Source: an uncultured Collinsella sp. (GTDB lineage Bacteria > Actinomycetota > Coriobacteriia > Coriobacteriales > Coriobacteriaceae). Taken from it: a DNA stretch of 64,000 nt. Positions 1 through 7,925 of the stretch are shown piece by piece. The stretch lies in assembly GCA_902478365.1 (NCBI GenBank), contig CABSKX010000002.1, positions 1 through 64,000 on the forward strand, given 5' to 3'. How positions within the stretch are numbered: position 1 is the stretch's first letter; every line of letters begins with the position of its first letter. The translations under genes were made by a program, and so were the position numbers. The notes under the pieces were generated by a model, which was not told the DNA's origin, did no database searches, and worked only from the letters and a program-made list of their open reading frames with translations.

Positions 1-319
1 GCGCAACGCGTTGCGCTGAGTCCTGAGGCTGTTGCAATGAAAATGAGAATCAAGGCAGGCCCGCCCCGTCCGCCTCGTCATCTGTGGTTTACGTGGGGGC
101 ATACGGAGTGCGGGTATACTAACCGGCGGCGAATCTGCTCCATCGCTTAGAGCTGCTGCGTCTGGACGGCGCGTGATAGGGCTGCCAAAGCGATCGCCAG
201 CGTGCTGAGCAACGTCCTCTCTGTGCGCACCTGTTTTTGTATGTATTAGCGCACTACCAAGCACGCCCGCGCGGCCGCATGCCGTGCCCATTGCGCGTGC
301 AGATAAGGAACAACAACAT
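1..319. other. 5' intergenic region upstream of the DEAD-box helicase
   Basis: No protein or RNA gene is evident here. The first 16 bases form a perfect palindrome (GCGCAACGCGTTGCGC). A possible -10 hexamer TATACT lies at 115-120, but no good -35 sits at the right distance, so any promoter call is weak. If transcription starts near 125, the helicase mRNA has a leader of about 190 nt, which would not be unusual for a DEAD-box gene. Confidence 0.4.
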
Positions 320-2563
320 ATGCGTAATTCTGTATCCGACGTCACGGACGCCGAGATTCTGGACGAGGCCCGCGAGGCCATGACCCAGGCTGCCTTCGAT
401 GCCGCCGATGAGGCCAATGCTGCCCAGACCGTCGAGTCCGCTACCGAGAGCCTGCCCGCCTTTGACGAGCTGGGCCTTTCGGACGAGATGCTTCGTGCTA
501 TCGAGAACCTAGGCTACACGGCGCCCACGCCTGTCCAGGCTGGCTCGATCCCCGTGGTGCTCGAGGGCCGCGACCTGCTTGCCGCTGCTCAGACCGGCAC
601 CGGCAAGACGGCCGCCTTCTTGCTGCCGACCATGAACAACCTGGAGCACATCGCTCCGCCCAAGCCCGTGCGCGAGCGTGGCGGTCGCAACCGCCGTCGC
701 GGCGCCAAGAAGCCCGAGGGCAACGGTCGCGGTCCCTTGATGCTCGTCATCACCCCCACGCGCGAGCTTGCCCAGCAGATCGACGAGGTCGCGAGCAAGA
801 TTGCCGACGTCACTGGCCATGTCGCCGTGACCGTCGTGGGCGGCGTGAGCTACAAGCCGCAGACCGCGGCGCTCAAGTACGGCTGTGACATCCTGGTCGC
901 TACGCCGGGCCGTCTGGTTGACCTGATCGAGCAGGGCGCCTGCCACCTGGACGAGGTCAAGGTGCTGGTGCTGGACGAGGCCGACCGCATGCTCGACATG
1001 GGCTTTTTGCCCGCCGTCCGCCGCATTGTGCGCGAGACGCCGGCCGAGCGTCAGACGCTGCTGTTCTCGGCCACGCTCGACGAGGAGGCCGTGGGCGAGA
1101 TCACCGACCTGGTGAGCGACCCGGCACGCGTGGAGATCGCGCCCGCCACGTCGACCGCCGACACCGTCGACCAGTTTGTATTCCCGGTGTCCATCGAGGC
1201 CAAGAACAATCTGCTGCCCGAGTTCCTCAAGAAGGAGGGCCCGGAGCGCACCATCGTCTTTATGCGCACCAAGCACCGCGCCGACAGCTGCTGCCGTCGT
1301 CTGGAGCGCAAGGGCATCAAGGCCGCCGCGATTCACGGCAACCGCAGCCAGGCTCAGCGCGAGCGTGCCCTTTCGGCCTTCCGCGACGGTACCGTCGACG
1401 TGTTGGTGGCAACCGACGTGCTCGCCCGCGGCATCGACATCAGCGACGTGCGCTACGTCGTGAACTTTGACGTGCCGGCCGAGCCGACCGACTACATCCA
1501 CCGTATTGGCCGTACTGGCCGCGCCGGCGAGCTGGGCTGGGCCATCACGTTTGTGACCGAGCAGGATGTCGATGAGTTCTACGAGATCGAGAAGCTCATG
1601 GACAAGACCGCCGACATCTACGAGGCCGGCGACCTGCATGTGGGCCCCAATCCGCCCGCGGTTGACCCCGAGCGCGATCCTGCGGCCTTTAAGGTGAAGA
1701 AGAAGACCAAGCGCGGCAAGTCCAAGAGCAAGAAGAAGCTTGAGCAGGCGCGTCGCGACGGCAAACGCAACGGCGATGACTACGGCGATGTGGCCGGTCG
1801 TTCCAACCGCGGTCGCGACGAGCGCCGCGGCGACGGCGAGCGTCCGAGCCGTCCCAAGCGCGGCGGCAAGACCCGCGTGCGCGAAGGCGTTCAGGCTCGC
1901 GTGGACGAGGCTGTTGAGAGCGTGGCCCGCGAGGTGGCTGCCGAGGAGCGCGGCGGTGCTGTCGAGCAGGCCTCGCGTGGCAACCGTGCCGAGCGTCGTG
2001 CCAAGCAGTTCCAGGGCGAGGCACATCGCCGCCGCCGCGAGGACGAGGATCGCGGTGGCCGTCGTCGTGTCGAGCGCGAGGACGAGGGCCGCGGTTCGCG
2101 CGGTGGCAAGCGCGGTTCGGGCGACCGCCGTCGTTCCGGTCGTGATGACGAGCGCGGCGGCCGTGACGAGCGTCGCAGCGGCGAGGGTCGTGGTGAGCGT
2201 GCTGCCCGTGGCGGTGAGTCCCGTGGCGGCAAGCGCTTTGAAGAGCGCGGTAGCCGCGGCGGCGAGCGTCGCGAGGGTGCTCGCGGCAATGGCGGCCGCG
2301 GCGGCGCTGGTCGTTCTAACGAGTTGCGCGACCGTCGTGACCCGCGTGCCAGCCGCGATCGTCGCGATGACTGGCGCAACTACGACGATACCCGCGAAGA
2401 GCGTCGCGGCGGCTACCGTGGTGGTCGCGGCGGCAACCAGGCCGGCTCCCGCGGCGGCCGTGCCGGCGGTCGCGATAATCGTGGCAGCTATGGCAATAGT
2501 CGTGGCGGCAAGCGTGGTAGCAGCTCCCGTCGTCCCGGTGACGGCGGCGGCAAGCGCAAATAA
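320..2563 (+). CDS. DEAD-box ATP-dependent RNA helicase with RGG-rich tail
   Basis: ATP-dependent RNA helicase, probably acting in ribosome assembly or mRNA turnover. The 747-residue protein shows the whole motif set: Q motif (F48, Q73), Walker A AQTGTGKT at 90-97, TPTRELAQQ, TPGRL, DEAD near 219, SAT, ATDVLARGID near 364 and HRIGRTGRAG near 394. From about residue 457 to the end there is a lysine-rich stretch and then nearly 250 residues of Arg/Gly/Asp/Glu-rich low-complexity sequence, typical of CsdA/DeaD-like proteins with disordered RNA-binding tails. The ATG at 320 is preferred over an in-frame GTG at 284 because AAGGA sits 10 nt before it. A strong intrinsic terminator follows. The helicase core is certain; the cellular substrate is not. 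Confidence 0.95.
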   Translation: MRNSVSDVTDAEILDEAREAMTQAAFDAADEANAAQTVESATESLPAFDELGLSDEMLRAIENLGYTAPTPVQAGSIPVVLEGRDLLAAAQTGTGKTAAFLLPTMNNLEHIAPPKPVRERGGRNRRRGAKKPEGNGRGPLMLVITPTRELAQQIDEVASKIADVTGHVAVTVVGGVSYKPQTAALKYGCDILVATPGRLVDLIEQGACHLDEVKVLVLDEADRMLDMGFLPAVRRIVRETPAERQTLLFSATLDEEAVGEITDLVSDPARVEIAPATSTADTVDQFVFPVSIEAKNNLLPEFLKKEGPERTIVFMRTKHRADSCCRRLERKGIKAAAIHGNRSQAQRERALSAFRDGTVDVLVATDVLARGIDISDVRYVVNFDVPAEPTDYIHRIGRTGRAGELGWAITFVTEQDVDEFYEIEKLMDKTADIYEAGDLHVGPNPPAVDPERDPAAFKVKKKTKRGKSKSKKKLEQARRDGKRNGDDYGDVAGRSNRGRDERRGDGERPSRPKRGGKTRVREGVQARVDEAVESVAREVAAEERGGAVEQASRGNRAERRAKQFQGEAHRRRREDEDRGGRRRVEREDEGRGSRGGKRGSGDRRRSGRDDERGGRDERRSGEGRGERAARGGESRGGKRFEERGSRGGERREGARGNGGRGGAGRSNELRDRRDPRASRDRRDDWRNYDDTREERRGGYRGGRGGNQAGSRGGRAGGRDNRGSYGNSRGGKRGSSSRRPGDGGGKRK

Positions 2564-2595
2564 CACACGCATCGCCCGCTAGAGCGAGGTGAACC

Positions 2596-2633
2596 AAGGG
2601 CCCCGAGCAACTACGCTCGGGGCCCTTTTTGTT
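2596..2633 (+). terminator. Intrinsic terminator of the helicase gene
   Basis: A 13-bp perfect stem (2596-2608 with 2615-2627, loop AACTAC) is followed by a T run and GTTTG. Confidence 0.9.
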
Positions 2634-2737
2634 TGCCGTATCCGATCGCTAGTTCAAATGTGATTTCCTCGGGAATGCATCTAGAGGATGCCGTGGGCCT
2701 GTTTCCTACCATGCGGCAATGGGTCCCATGGGGTGCG

Positions 2738-2974
2738 CCGTGCATTTTTTGGAGTATTCTGCAGTTCGAGTTGTCTGCATATGATTTGACGTCGCCAACG
2801 GTGGCTTTCGGATATCCCTAGCGAGCGTTCTGAGTCAGATTTCGTCGTTTTCCGGAGCAGGGGCGCGTCATTCTCGCCATGTCGGAACCCAAAATGACGC
2901 AGCGCCCTAAAGGTTTGCCCGCTCGGGGTATTGCTGGCGCGGTCACGTTGCAGAATACTCCGTTTTTTGCACGG
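2738..2974. repeat. Inverted-repeat-bounded intergenic element, copy A (about 237 bp)
   Basis: The ends are complementary. The outer arm CCGTGCA (2738-2744) pairs with TGCACGG (2968-2974). A symmetric 6x6 T-rich internal loop follows (2745-2750 and 2962-2967). The inner arm GGAGTATTCTGCA (2751-2763) pairs perfectly with TGCAGAATACTCC (2949-2961). The interior contains a further hairpin, GCGTCATT (2864-2871) with AATGACGC (2892-2899). The same architecture recurs at 16342-16577 with a compensating change in the inner arm. No coding potential is apparent. It could be a structured RNA or a non-autonomous mobile element. Confidence 0.7.
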
Positions 2975-3004
2975 GCCAGGATGGGGTACCTTAGGAGAAC
3001 ACGG

Positions 3005-3050
3005 CGGTATCCCGTAAATATATACAATCTGTACCGTAATTTATACAAAA
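3005..3050. promoter_or_regulatory. Tandem direct repeat, operator-like, upstream of the EFR1 gene
   Basis: Two near-identical half-sites lie head to tail: CCGTAAATATATACAA (within 3005-3027) and CCGTAATTTATACAA (within 3029-3050). Their start-to-start spacing is about two helical turns. They are AT-rich in a GC-rich genome and end about 130 bp before the next gene, as expected for a transcription-factor binding pair. Confidence 0.5.
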
Positions 3051-3183
3051 CGAAGAGGCAGACAGCGTAGGGTGGGTGCATTGGGGTGCTTGGTGCATCA
3101 AAACGGGGACCCCACGTGCCGTATACTCTGGCTGGATGTGAAAGCGGCTTGACGCGTTGCCAGGCGTAGGGGAGGGTGCCTCG

Positions 3184-3945
3184 ATGAGCGTATTCGAAAT
3201 TGTGTTTAGTCCGACGGGTGGAACGCAGAAGGTGTCTGGCCTTGTGGCCGGGGCACTGGACAAGAATACCGTTACCGTCGATCTGACCGTTAGCGGGCTA
3301 GATTTCAGCGCTGTCTCGATGACCGAGGACGACGTGGCCGTAATCTCTGTGCCGGCGTATGCCGGTAGAATCCCGGCTGTGGTGGCTGACCGGTTGGGCA
3401 TGGTGCGCGGCAACGGGGCTCGGGCTGTTTTGGTTTGCGTATACGGAAACCGCGCGTTTGAGGACACGCTCGTAGAGCTGGAGGACGTTGCGAAGCATGC
3501 GGGATTCCGGGTGATCGCGGCAGTTGCAGCCATTGCAGAACATTCCATTGCACGACAGTTTGCTGCCGGTCGTCCGGATGCGCAGGATACGGCGCAGCTC
3601 GCAGAGTTTGCGCAGCAAATTCAGCAAAAGCTGTTGGCTGAGGATACATCCGAGCCCTCTATTCCCGGCAATCGTCCTTATAAACAAGCCGGAGGTCACC
3701 GCATGGCACCCGAGGCAACAGGGGATTGTGTCTCCTGCGGTGCATGCGCCGCGGCGTGCCCCGTTTGTGCTATCGACAAGGGTGACCCCAAACGAGCAGC
3801 TGGCGAGGCGTGCATCTCCTGCATGCGCTGCATTGCCGTATGTCCGCGAGGCGCTCGTAAGCTTGATCCCAACAAGCTATCCGCTGTTTCCCAGATGCTG
3901 AGCAAGGTTTGCGTCGTGCGGAAGGAATGCGAGCTCTTTATCTAG
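3184..3945 (+). CDS. EFR1 family flavodoxin-ferredoxin protein
   Basis: Cytoplasmic electron carrier, 253 residues. The N-terminal half has a flavodoxin-like fold with the FMN-phosphate loop SPTGGTQ near residues 8-14. The C-terminal part is a two-cluster bacterial ferredoxin with CxxCxxCxxxCP repeats starting near residues 182 (CVSCGACAAACP) and 210 (CISCMRCIAVCP). This arrangement matches the EFR1 family (flavodoxin plus 2[4Fe-4S]) common in anaerobes. The ATG at 3184 follows GGGGAGGG with good spacing; an upstream in-frame TTG at 3157 lacks a site. It stands alone behind tandem operator-like repeats, so it is probably regulated separately from the hydrogenase operon downstream. Its redox partner is unknown. 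Confidence 0.88.
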   Translation: MSVFEIVFSPTGGTQKVSGLVAGALDKNTVTVDLTVSGLDFSAVSMTEDDVAVISVPAYAGRIPAVVADRLGMVRGNGARAVLVCVYGNRAFEDTLVELEDVAKHAGFRVIAAVAAIAEHSIARQFAAGRPDAQDTAQLAEFAQQIQQKLLAEDTSEPSIPGNRPYKQAGGHRMAPEATGDCVSCGACAAACPVCAIDKGDPKRAAGEACISCMRCIAVCPRGARKLDPNKLSAVSQMLSKVCVVRKECELFI

Positions 3946-4285
3946 CGCAAGTGAGATTGGTGCAAACAAACCTGGCCCTTTTGCACCAAAAACGATCCGT
4001 TTTCCTCCGTTCCCAAGGGATCATGTGATCCGAAGGGGACGGAGGAAAACGGATCAAAAAGGAAAAATAGTAAGGCGCTCTTTTTCACATTGAATATTGC
4101 AATTTGGTAACGCGTTTTATCAAATATGGCATTTATCTGCGGTAATGTTCTATTTCACCGCTGAGGGTGACATTTCATGCCGCCTGCCGAACTGCGTGGA
4201 GACCTAACAACTTTTTAGGTCAGTGTTGTGCGTGTAGCAATTTCGCCCGGCCTCGCCTCCGGGCTGCCATGTGAGAGGGGATCTT
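3946..4285. other. Intergenic region upstream of the hydrogenase operon
   Basis: No gene is seen. From left to right it holds an inverted repeat TTGGTGCAAA/TTTTGCACCAA (3957-3966 with 3980-3989), the dispersed repeat pair at 3994-4055, an AT-rich stretch at 4080-4160 suitable for a promoter, a hairpin GACCTAA/TTAGGTC (4201-4207 with 4215-4221), and a small GCCCGG/CCGGGC hairpin just before the ribosome binding site. The last two would lie in the operon leader and could affect its expression; this is inference. Confidence 0.5.
3994..4055. repeat. Dispersed GATCCGTTTTCCTCCGT repeat, inverted pair (copy 1)
   Basis: Two roughly 30-nt arms face each other: one begins GATCCGTTTTCCTCCGTT at 3994 and the other ends GGACGGAGGAAAACGGATC at 4055, with GGGATCA/TGATCC at the centre. 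A few mismatches lie near the centre. The same arm recurs near 10386, 23433/23488 and 46671. Confidence 0.75.
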
Positions 4286-6118
4286 ATGGCTCGACTGCAT
4301 GTAATGGAACGCAGCCACGCTCAGGCCGTCATGGACGACCTGCACGATGCGCTCGGACGTCGTCTGGCGGTGAGCTCGCTCGCCCCGTGTCCCGTGGAGT
4401 TTACGGCAGCGCTCGTCAACCTGTGCTCCACCCAGAGCTGCGGCAAGTGCACGCCCTGCCGTGTGGGCCTGAGCGCGCTGAGCGACCTGCTCGCCGATGT
4501 GCTCGAAGGCCGCGCCGACGAGTCCACGCTCAATCTGATTGAGCGCACCGCCCGCACCATCTATCTTTCGAGCGACTGCGCCATCGGTTACGAGGCCGGC
4601 GCCATGGCGCTTACGGCTATCCGCGGTTTCCGCGACGACTTTGAGCACCACATCCGCGAGCACTCCTGTGGCTTTGACCGCGAGGCCCGCGTCCCGTGCG
4701 TCTCGGGCTGCCCGGCGCACGTCGACATTCCCGGTTACATTTCGCTGGTCGAGGCCGGCCGCTATGCCGATGCCGTCAAGGTCATCCGCAAGAACAACCC
4801 GCTGCCGCTCGTCTGCGGTTTGGTGTGCGAGCATCCCTGCGAGATGCACTGCCGTCGCGGCATGGTCGACGATCCCATGAACATCCTCGCCCTCAAGCGT
4901 TTTGCCGTTGAGCACAGCGACCTCAACGACCACAAGCCGCATGTGGTGGACAACACCGGTAAGCACGTCGCCGTGATCGGCGGCGGCCCGGCCGGCCTTT
5001 CCTGTGCCTACTACCTGGCCGTGATGGGCCATAAGGTGACCATCTTTGAGCAGCGCCACCACCTGGGCGGCATGCTGCGCTATGGCATTCCCAGCTACCG
5101 TCTGCCGCGCGAGCGCCTGCAGGCCGAGATCGACTGGATCTTGAGCGCCGGCATCAACGTGGAACTCGACCACTCCGTCAATGGCGAGGAGCTTGCCCGC
5201 CTGCGCGACGAGTTCGATGCCGTCTACCTGGCCATTGGTGCCCACAGCGATAAGAAGCTCGGCCTTCCGGGCGAAGAGGCGCCCGGCGTGGAGTCGGCCG
5301 TCAAGATGCTGCGCGCCATCGGCGACGACGAGCTGCCCGACCTGAGCGGTCAGCGCGTGTGCGTCATCGGCGGCGGCAACGTGGCCATGGACGTGGCGCG
5401 CTCTGCCGTGCGCTGCGGTGCCGAAAAGGTGAGCATCGTCTACCGCCGTCGCATCTGCGACATGACGGCCCAGGATGCCGAGATTGCCGGCGCCCAGGCC
5501 GAGGGCTGCGAGGTTCTTGAGCTCACCGCACCGCTCGCTATTGAGACGGGCGAAGATGGTCGCGTGAGTGGTCTGCGCGTGCAGCCGCAGATTATCGGCG
5601 AGCCCCGTCGTGGGCGCCCGGCCCCGCGTGCCGCCGCGACGCCCGAGCGCGTCATTCCCTGCGAGCGCGTGTTTGTTGCCATTGGTCAGGACATCGATTC
5701 CAAGCCGTTTGAGGAGATGGGCATCGCCTGCAAGTGGGGCTGCGTCGTCACCGATTCGGACGGCGCCGTGCCTAACTTCGACGGCCTCTTTAGCGGCGGT
5801 GACTGCCAGACCGGTCCCGCCACCGTCATCCGGGCCATCAACGCCGGCCGCGTTGCTTCGGCAAATATCGACCGCTACCTGGGCTTTGACCACAAGATCA
5901 AGCTCGACGTTGAGCTGCCGACCGTGCAGTTTAAGGGCAAGCACGAGTGCGGCCGCTGCGAGCTGGGCGAGCGCGAGGCCGGCGAGCGCATCCACGATTG
6001 GAATCTGGTCGAGCAGGGCCTTACCGAGGAGGAGGCACGCCAGGAGGCAAGCCGCTGCCTGCGTTGCGACCACTTTGGCTTTGGCGCGTTCCGCGGAGGG
6101 AGGAACCTGGAATGGTAG
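4286..6118 (+). CDS. GltD-like NAD(P)/FAD oxidoreductase with NuoF-type Fe-S domain
   Basis: Predicted flavoprotein that passes electrons between NAD(P)H and the adjacent hydrogenase or a ferredoxin. The 610 residues carry a short NuoF-C-terminal-like domain with CGKCTPCRVG near 52 (but no FMN or NADH domain of NuoF). A glutamate-synthase-beta-like Cys cluster follows (CVSGCPAH near 138, CGLVCEHPCEMHC near 176), then an FAD-binding GGGPAGLS near 230 and a second Rossmann GGGNVAMD near 361. A C-terminal EASRCLRCD motif closes the protein. The ATG at 4286 has GAGAGGGG upstream. Its stop overlaps the start of the hydrogenase gene by 7 nt, so the two are translationally coupled. A GltD-like partner is the hallmark of HydDB group A2 [FeFe] hydrogenases. 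The exact electron donor is inferred. Confidence 0.85.
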   Translation: MARLHVMERSHAQAVMDDLHDALGRRLAVSSLAPCPVEFTAALVNLCSTQSCGKCTPCRVGLSALSDLLADVLEGRADESTLNLIERTARTIYLSSDCAIGYEAGAMALTAIRGFRDDFEHHIREHSCGFDREARVPCVSGCPAHVDIPGYISLVEAGRYADAVKVIRKNNPLPLVCGLVCEHPCEMHCRRGMVDDPMNILALKRFAVEHSDLNDHKPHVVDNTGKHVAVIGGGPAGLSCAYYLAVMGHKVTIFEQRHHLGGMLRYGIPSYRLPRERLQAEIDWILSAGINVELDHSVNGEELARLRDEFDAVYLAIGAHSDKKLGLPGEEAPGVESAVKMLRAIGDDELPDLSGQRVCVIGGGNVAMDVARSAVRCGAEKVSIVYRRRICDMTAQDAEIAGAQAEGCEVLELTAPLAIETGEDGRVSGLRVQPQIIGEPRRGRPAPRAAATPERVIPCERVFVAIGQDIDSKPFEEMGIACKWGCVVTDSDGAVPNFDGLFSGGDCQTGPATVIRAINAGRVASANIDRYLGFDHKIKLDVELPTVQFKGKHECGRCELGEREAGERIHDWNLVEQGLTEEEARQEASRCLRCDHFGFGAFRGGRNLEW

Positions 6119-7923
6119 AGCCCAACAACCCCACTGTCAGCGACAACACCGAAAGCGGAGCACTCAATATGGTCAAGCTCACTATCGATAATTGCGAGGT
6201 CATGGTACCCGAGCACACCACGATCCTGGACGCGGCCAAGTCCGCCGGCATCCAGATTCCCACCCTGTGCTACCTGCGCGATCTAAACGAGATCGGCGGT
6301 TGCCGCGTGTGCGTGGTCGAGGTTGAGGGCTGCGACCAGCTGGTTGCCGCCTGCAACAACTACGTGCTCGACGGCATGGTGGTCCACACTAACAGCCCCA
6401 AGGCCCGCGAGGCGCGTCGCACCAACGTGCAGCTGCTGCTGTCCCAGCACGACTCGCGCTGTACGAGCTGCGTGCGCAGTGGTAACTGCAACCTGCAGAC
6501 CATCGCCAACGACCTGGGCATCTTCTATCTACCGTACGAGCAGCACCTGGCGCGCGAGGGCTGGGATTTCGATTTCCCCATCATCCGCGATAACGACAAG
6601 TGCATCAAATGCATGCGCTGCATCAAGGTGTGCGAGAGCGTGCAGGGCTTAGGGATTTGGGATCTGACCAACCGCGCCACGCATACCGCCGTGGGCACCC
6701 GCGGGCGTGCGCCGATCGGCAAGACCGATTGCGTCGCGTGCGGCCAGTGCATCACGCATTGCCCGACGGGCGCCCTGCGCGAGCGTGACGATACCGAGAC
6801 CGTGTTCGATGCCATCGCCGATCCCGACAAGATCGTGCTGGTGCAGATTGCGCCGGCCGTGCGTAGCGCCTGGGGCGAGGAGCTCGGCATTCCGCGCGAG
6901 GAGGCTACTGTCGAGCGCCTGGCTTGTGCGCTGCGCCGCGTGGGCTTTGAGTACGTGTTCGATACCGACTTCTCGGCCGACCTCACCATTATGGAGGAGG
7001 GCTCCGAGCTGCTCGAGCGCCTGGGTAAGGCCGCCAAGGGCGAGGGCGACAGCCGCAGCTGGCCCATGTTCACGAGCTGCTGCCCGGGCTGGGTACGCTT
7101 TGTGAAGGCGCGCTACCCGGAGTTTGTCGACAGCCTGTCCACGTCCAAGTCGCCGCAGCAGATGTTTGGCGCCATCGCCAAGACCTACTACGCCAAGGTG
7201 CTGGGCGTGGAGCCCGAGCGTCTGTTTGTGGTGTCCGTGATGCCGTGCACGGCCAAGAAGGCCGAGTGCGCGCTGCCGAGCATGGTGGGCGAGGACGGCA
7301 CGCCCGATGTGGACGTTGCGCTGACGGTGCGCGAGACGGTGCGCATGATCCGCGCGAGCCACGTGAGCGTCGACACGCTGGTTGAGGAGCCGCTCGACAC
7401 GCCGCTGGGCTTTGGCACGGGCGCGGGTGTGATCTTTGGCGCCACGGGCGGCGTGATGGAGGCTGCCGTGCGCTCGGCCTATTACCTGGTGACGGGCAAG
7501 AACCCCGACGCCGACTTCTTTACCGATGTGCGCGGCCTGGACGGCTGGAAGGAGGCCGTGGCCGGTATCGATGGCACCAAGGTGCGCGTCGCCGTGGCGC
7601 ACGGGCTAGGCAACGCCGCCCGTCTGCTCGACGCGATTCGCGACGGCCGCGTGAGCTATGACTTCGTTGAGGTCATGGCATGCCCGGGCGGCTGCGTCGG
7701 TGGCGGCGGTCAGCCCATCCACGACGGCTGCGAGCTGGCAGCCGAGCGCGGTCAGGTGCTGTGGGGTCTGGATGCCGCTGCGGACATTCGCTTCTCGCAC
7801 GAGAATCCCGATGTCCAGGCGTGCTACCGCGAGTTCTTGGGCGAGCCGCTCTCGCCGCTGGCCGAGGAGCTGCTGCATACCGACCATCACGCATGGACGA
7901 TGCCTAACGAGGGGACGTGCTAG
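6112..7923 (+). CDS. [FeFe] hydrogenase, monomeric, NADH-dehydrogenase-like N-terminus
   Basis: Catalyses reversible H2 formation or oxidation. In 603 residues it has a [2Fe-2S] plant-type domain (Cys near 53, 64, 67, 79) and a His-Cys3 cluster region (QHDSRCTSCVRSGNC near 113-128). Two [4Fe-4S] ferredoxin motifs follow near 164 and 207. All three H-cluster signatures are present: TSCCPGW near 321, MPCTAKKAE near 377 and ACPGGCVGGGGQP near 523. The start at 6112 has GGAGGGAGG upstream; ATG 6169 (MVKLTIDN) is a credible shorter start that fits the family's usual N-terminus. The maturases HydE, HydF and HydG are not in this window, so they must be encoded elsewhere if the enzyme is active. Confidence 0.95.
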   Translation: MVEPNNPTVSDNTESGALNMVKLTIDNCEVMVPEHTTILDAAKSAGIQIPTLCYLRDLNEIGGCRVCVVEVEGCDQLVAACNNYVLDGMVVHTNSPKAREARRTNVQLLLSQHDSRCTSCVRSGNCNLQTIANDLGIFYLPYEQHLAREGWDFDFPIIRDNDKCIKCMRCIKVCESVQGLGIWDLTNRATHTAVGTRGRAPIGKTDCVACGQCITHCPTGALRERDDTETVFDAIADPDKIVLVQIAPAVRSAWGEELGIPREEATVERLACALRRVGFEYVFDTDFSADLTIMEEGSELLERLGKAAKGEGDSRSWPMFTSCCPGWVRFVKARYPEFVDSLSTSKSPQQMFGAIAKTYYAKVLGVEPERLFVVSVMPCTAKKAECALPSMVGEDGTPDVDVALTVRETVRMIRASHVSVDTLVEEPLDTPLGFGTGAGVIFGATGGVMEAAVRSAYYLVTGKNPDADFFTDVRGLDGWKEAVAGIDGTKVRVAVAHGLGNAARLLDAIRDGRVSYDFVEVMACPGGCVGGGGQPIHDGCELAAERGQVLWGLDAAADIRFSHENPDVQACYREFLGEPLSPLAEELLHTDHHAWTMPNEGTC

Positions 7924-7925
7924 CG

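Noticed and set aside
2818..3081. Open frames of 60-90 codons inside elements A and B that translate to a similar NTPFFAR peptide
   Set aside because: The similarity comes from the repeated arm sequence. The frames lack ribosome binding sites, lie on either strand and do not share start or length.
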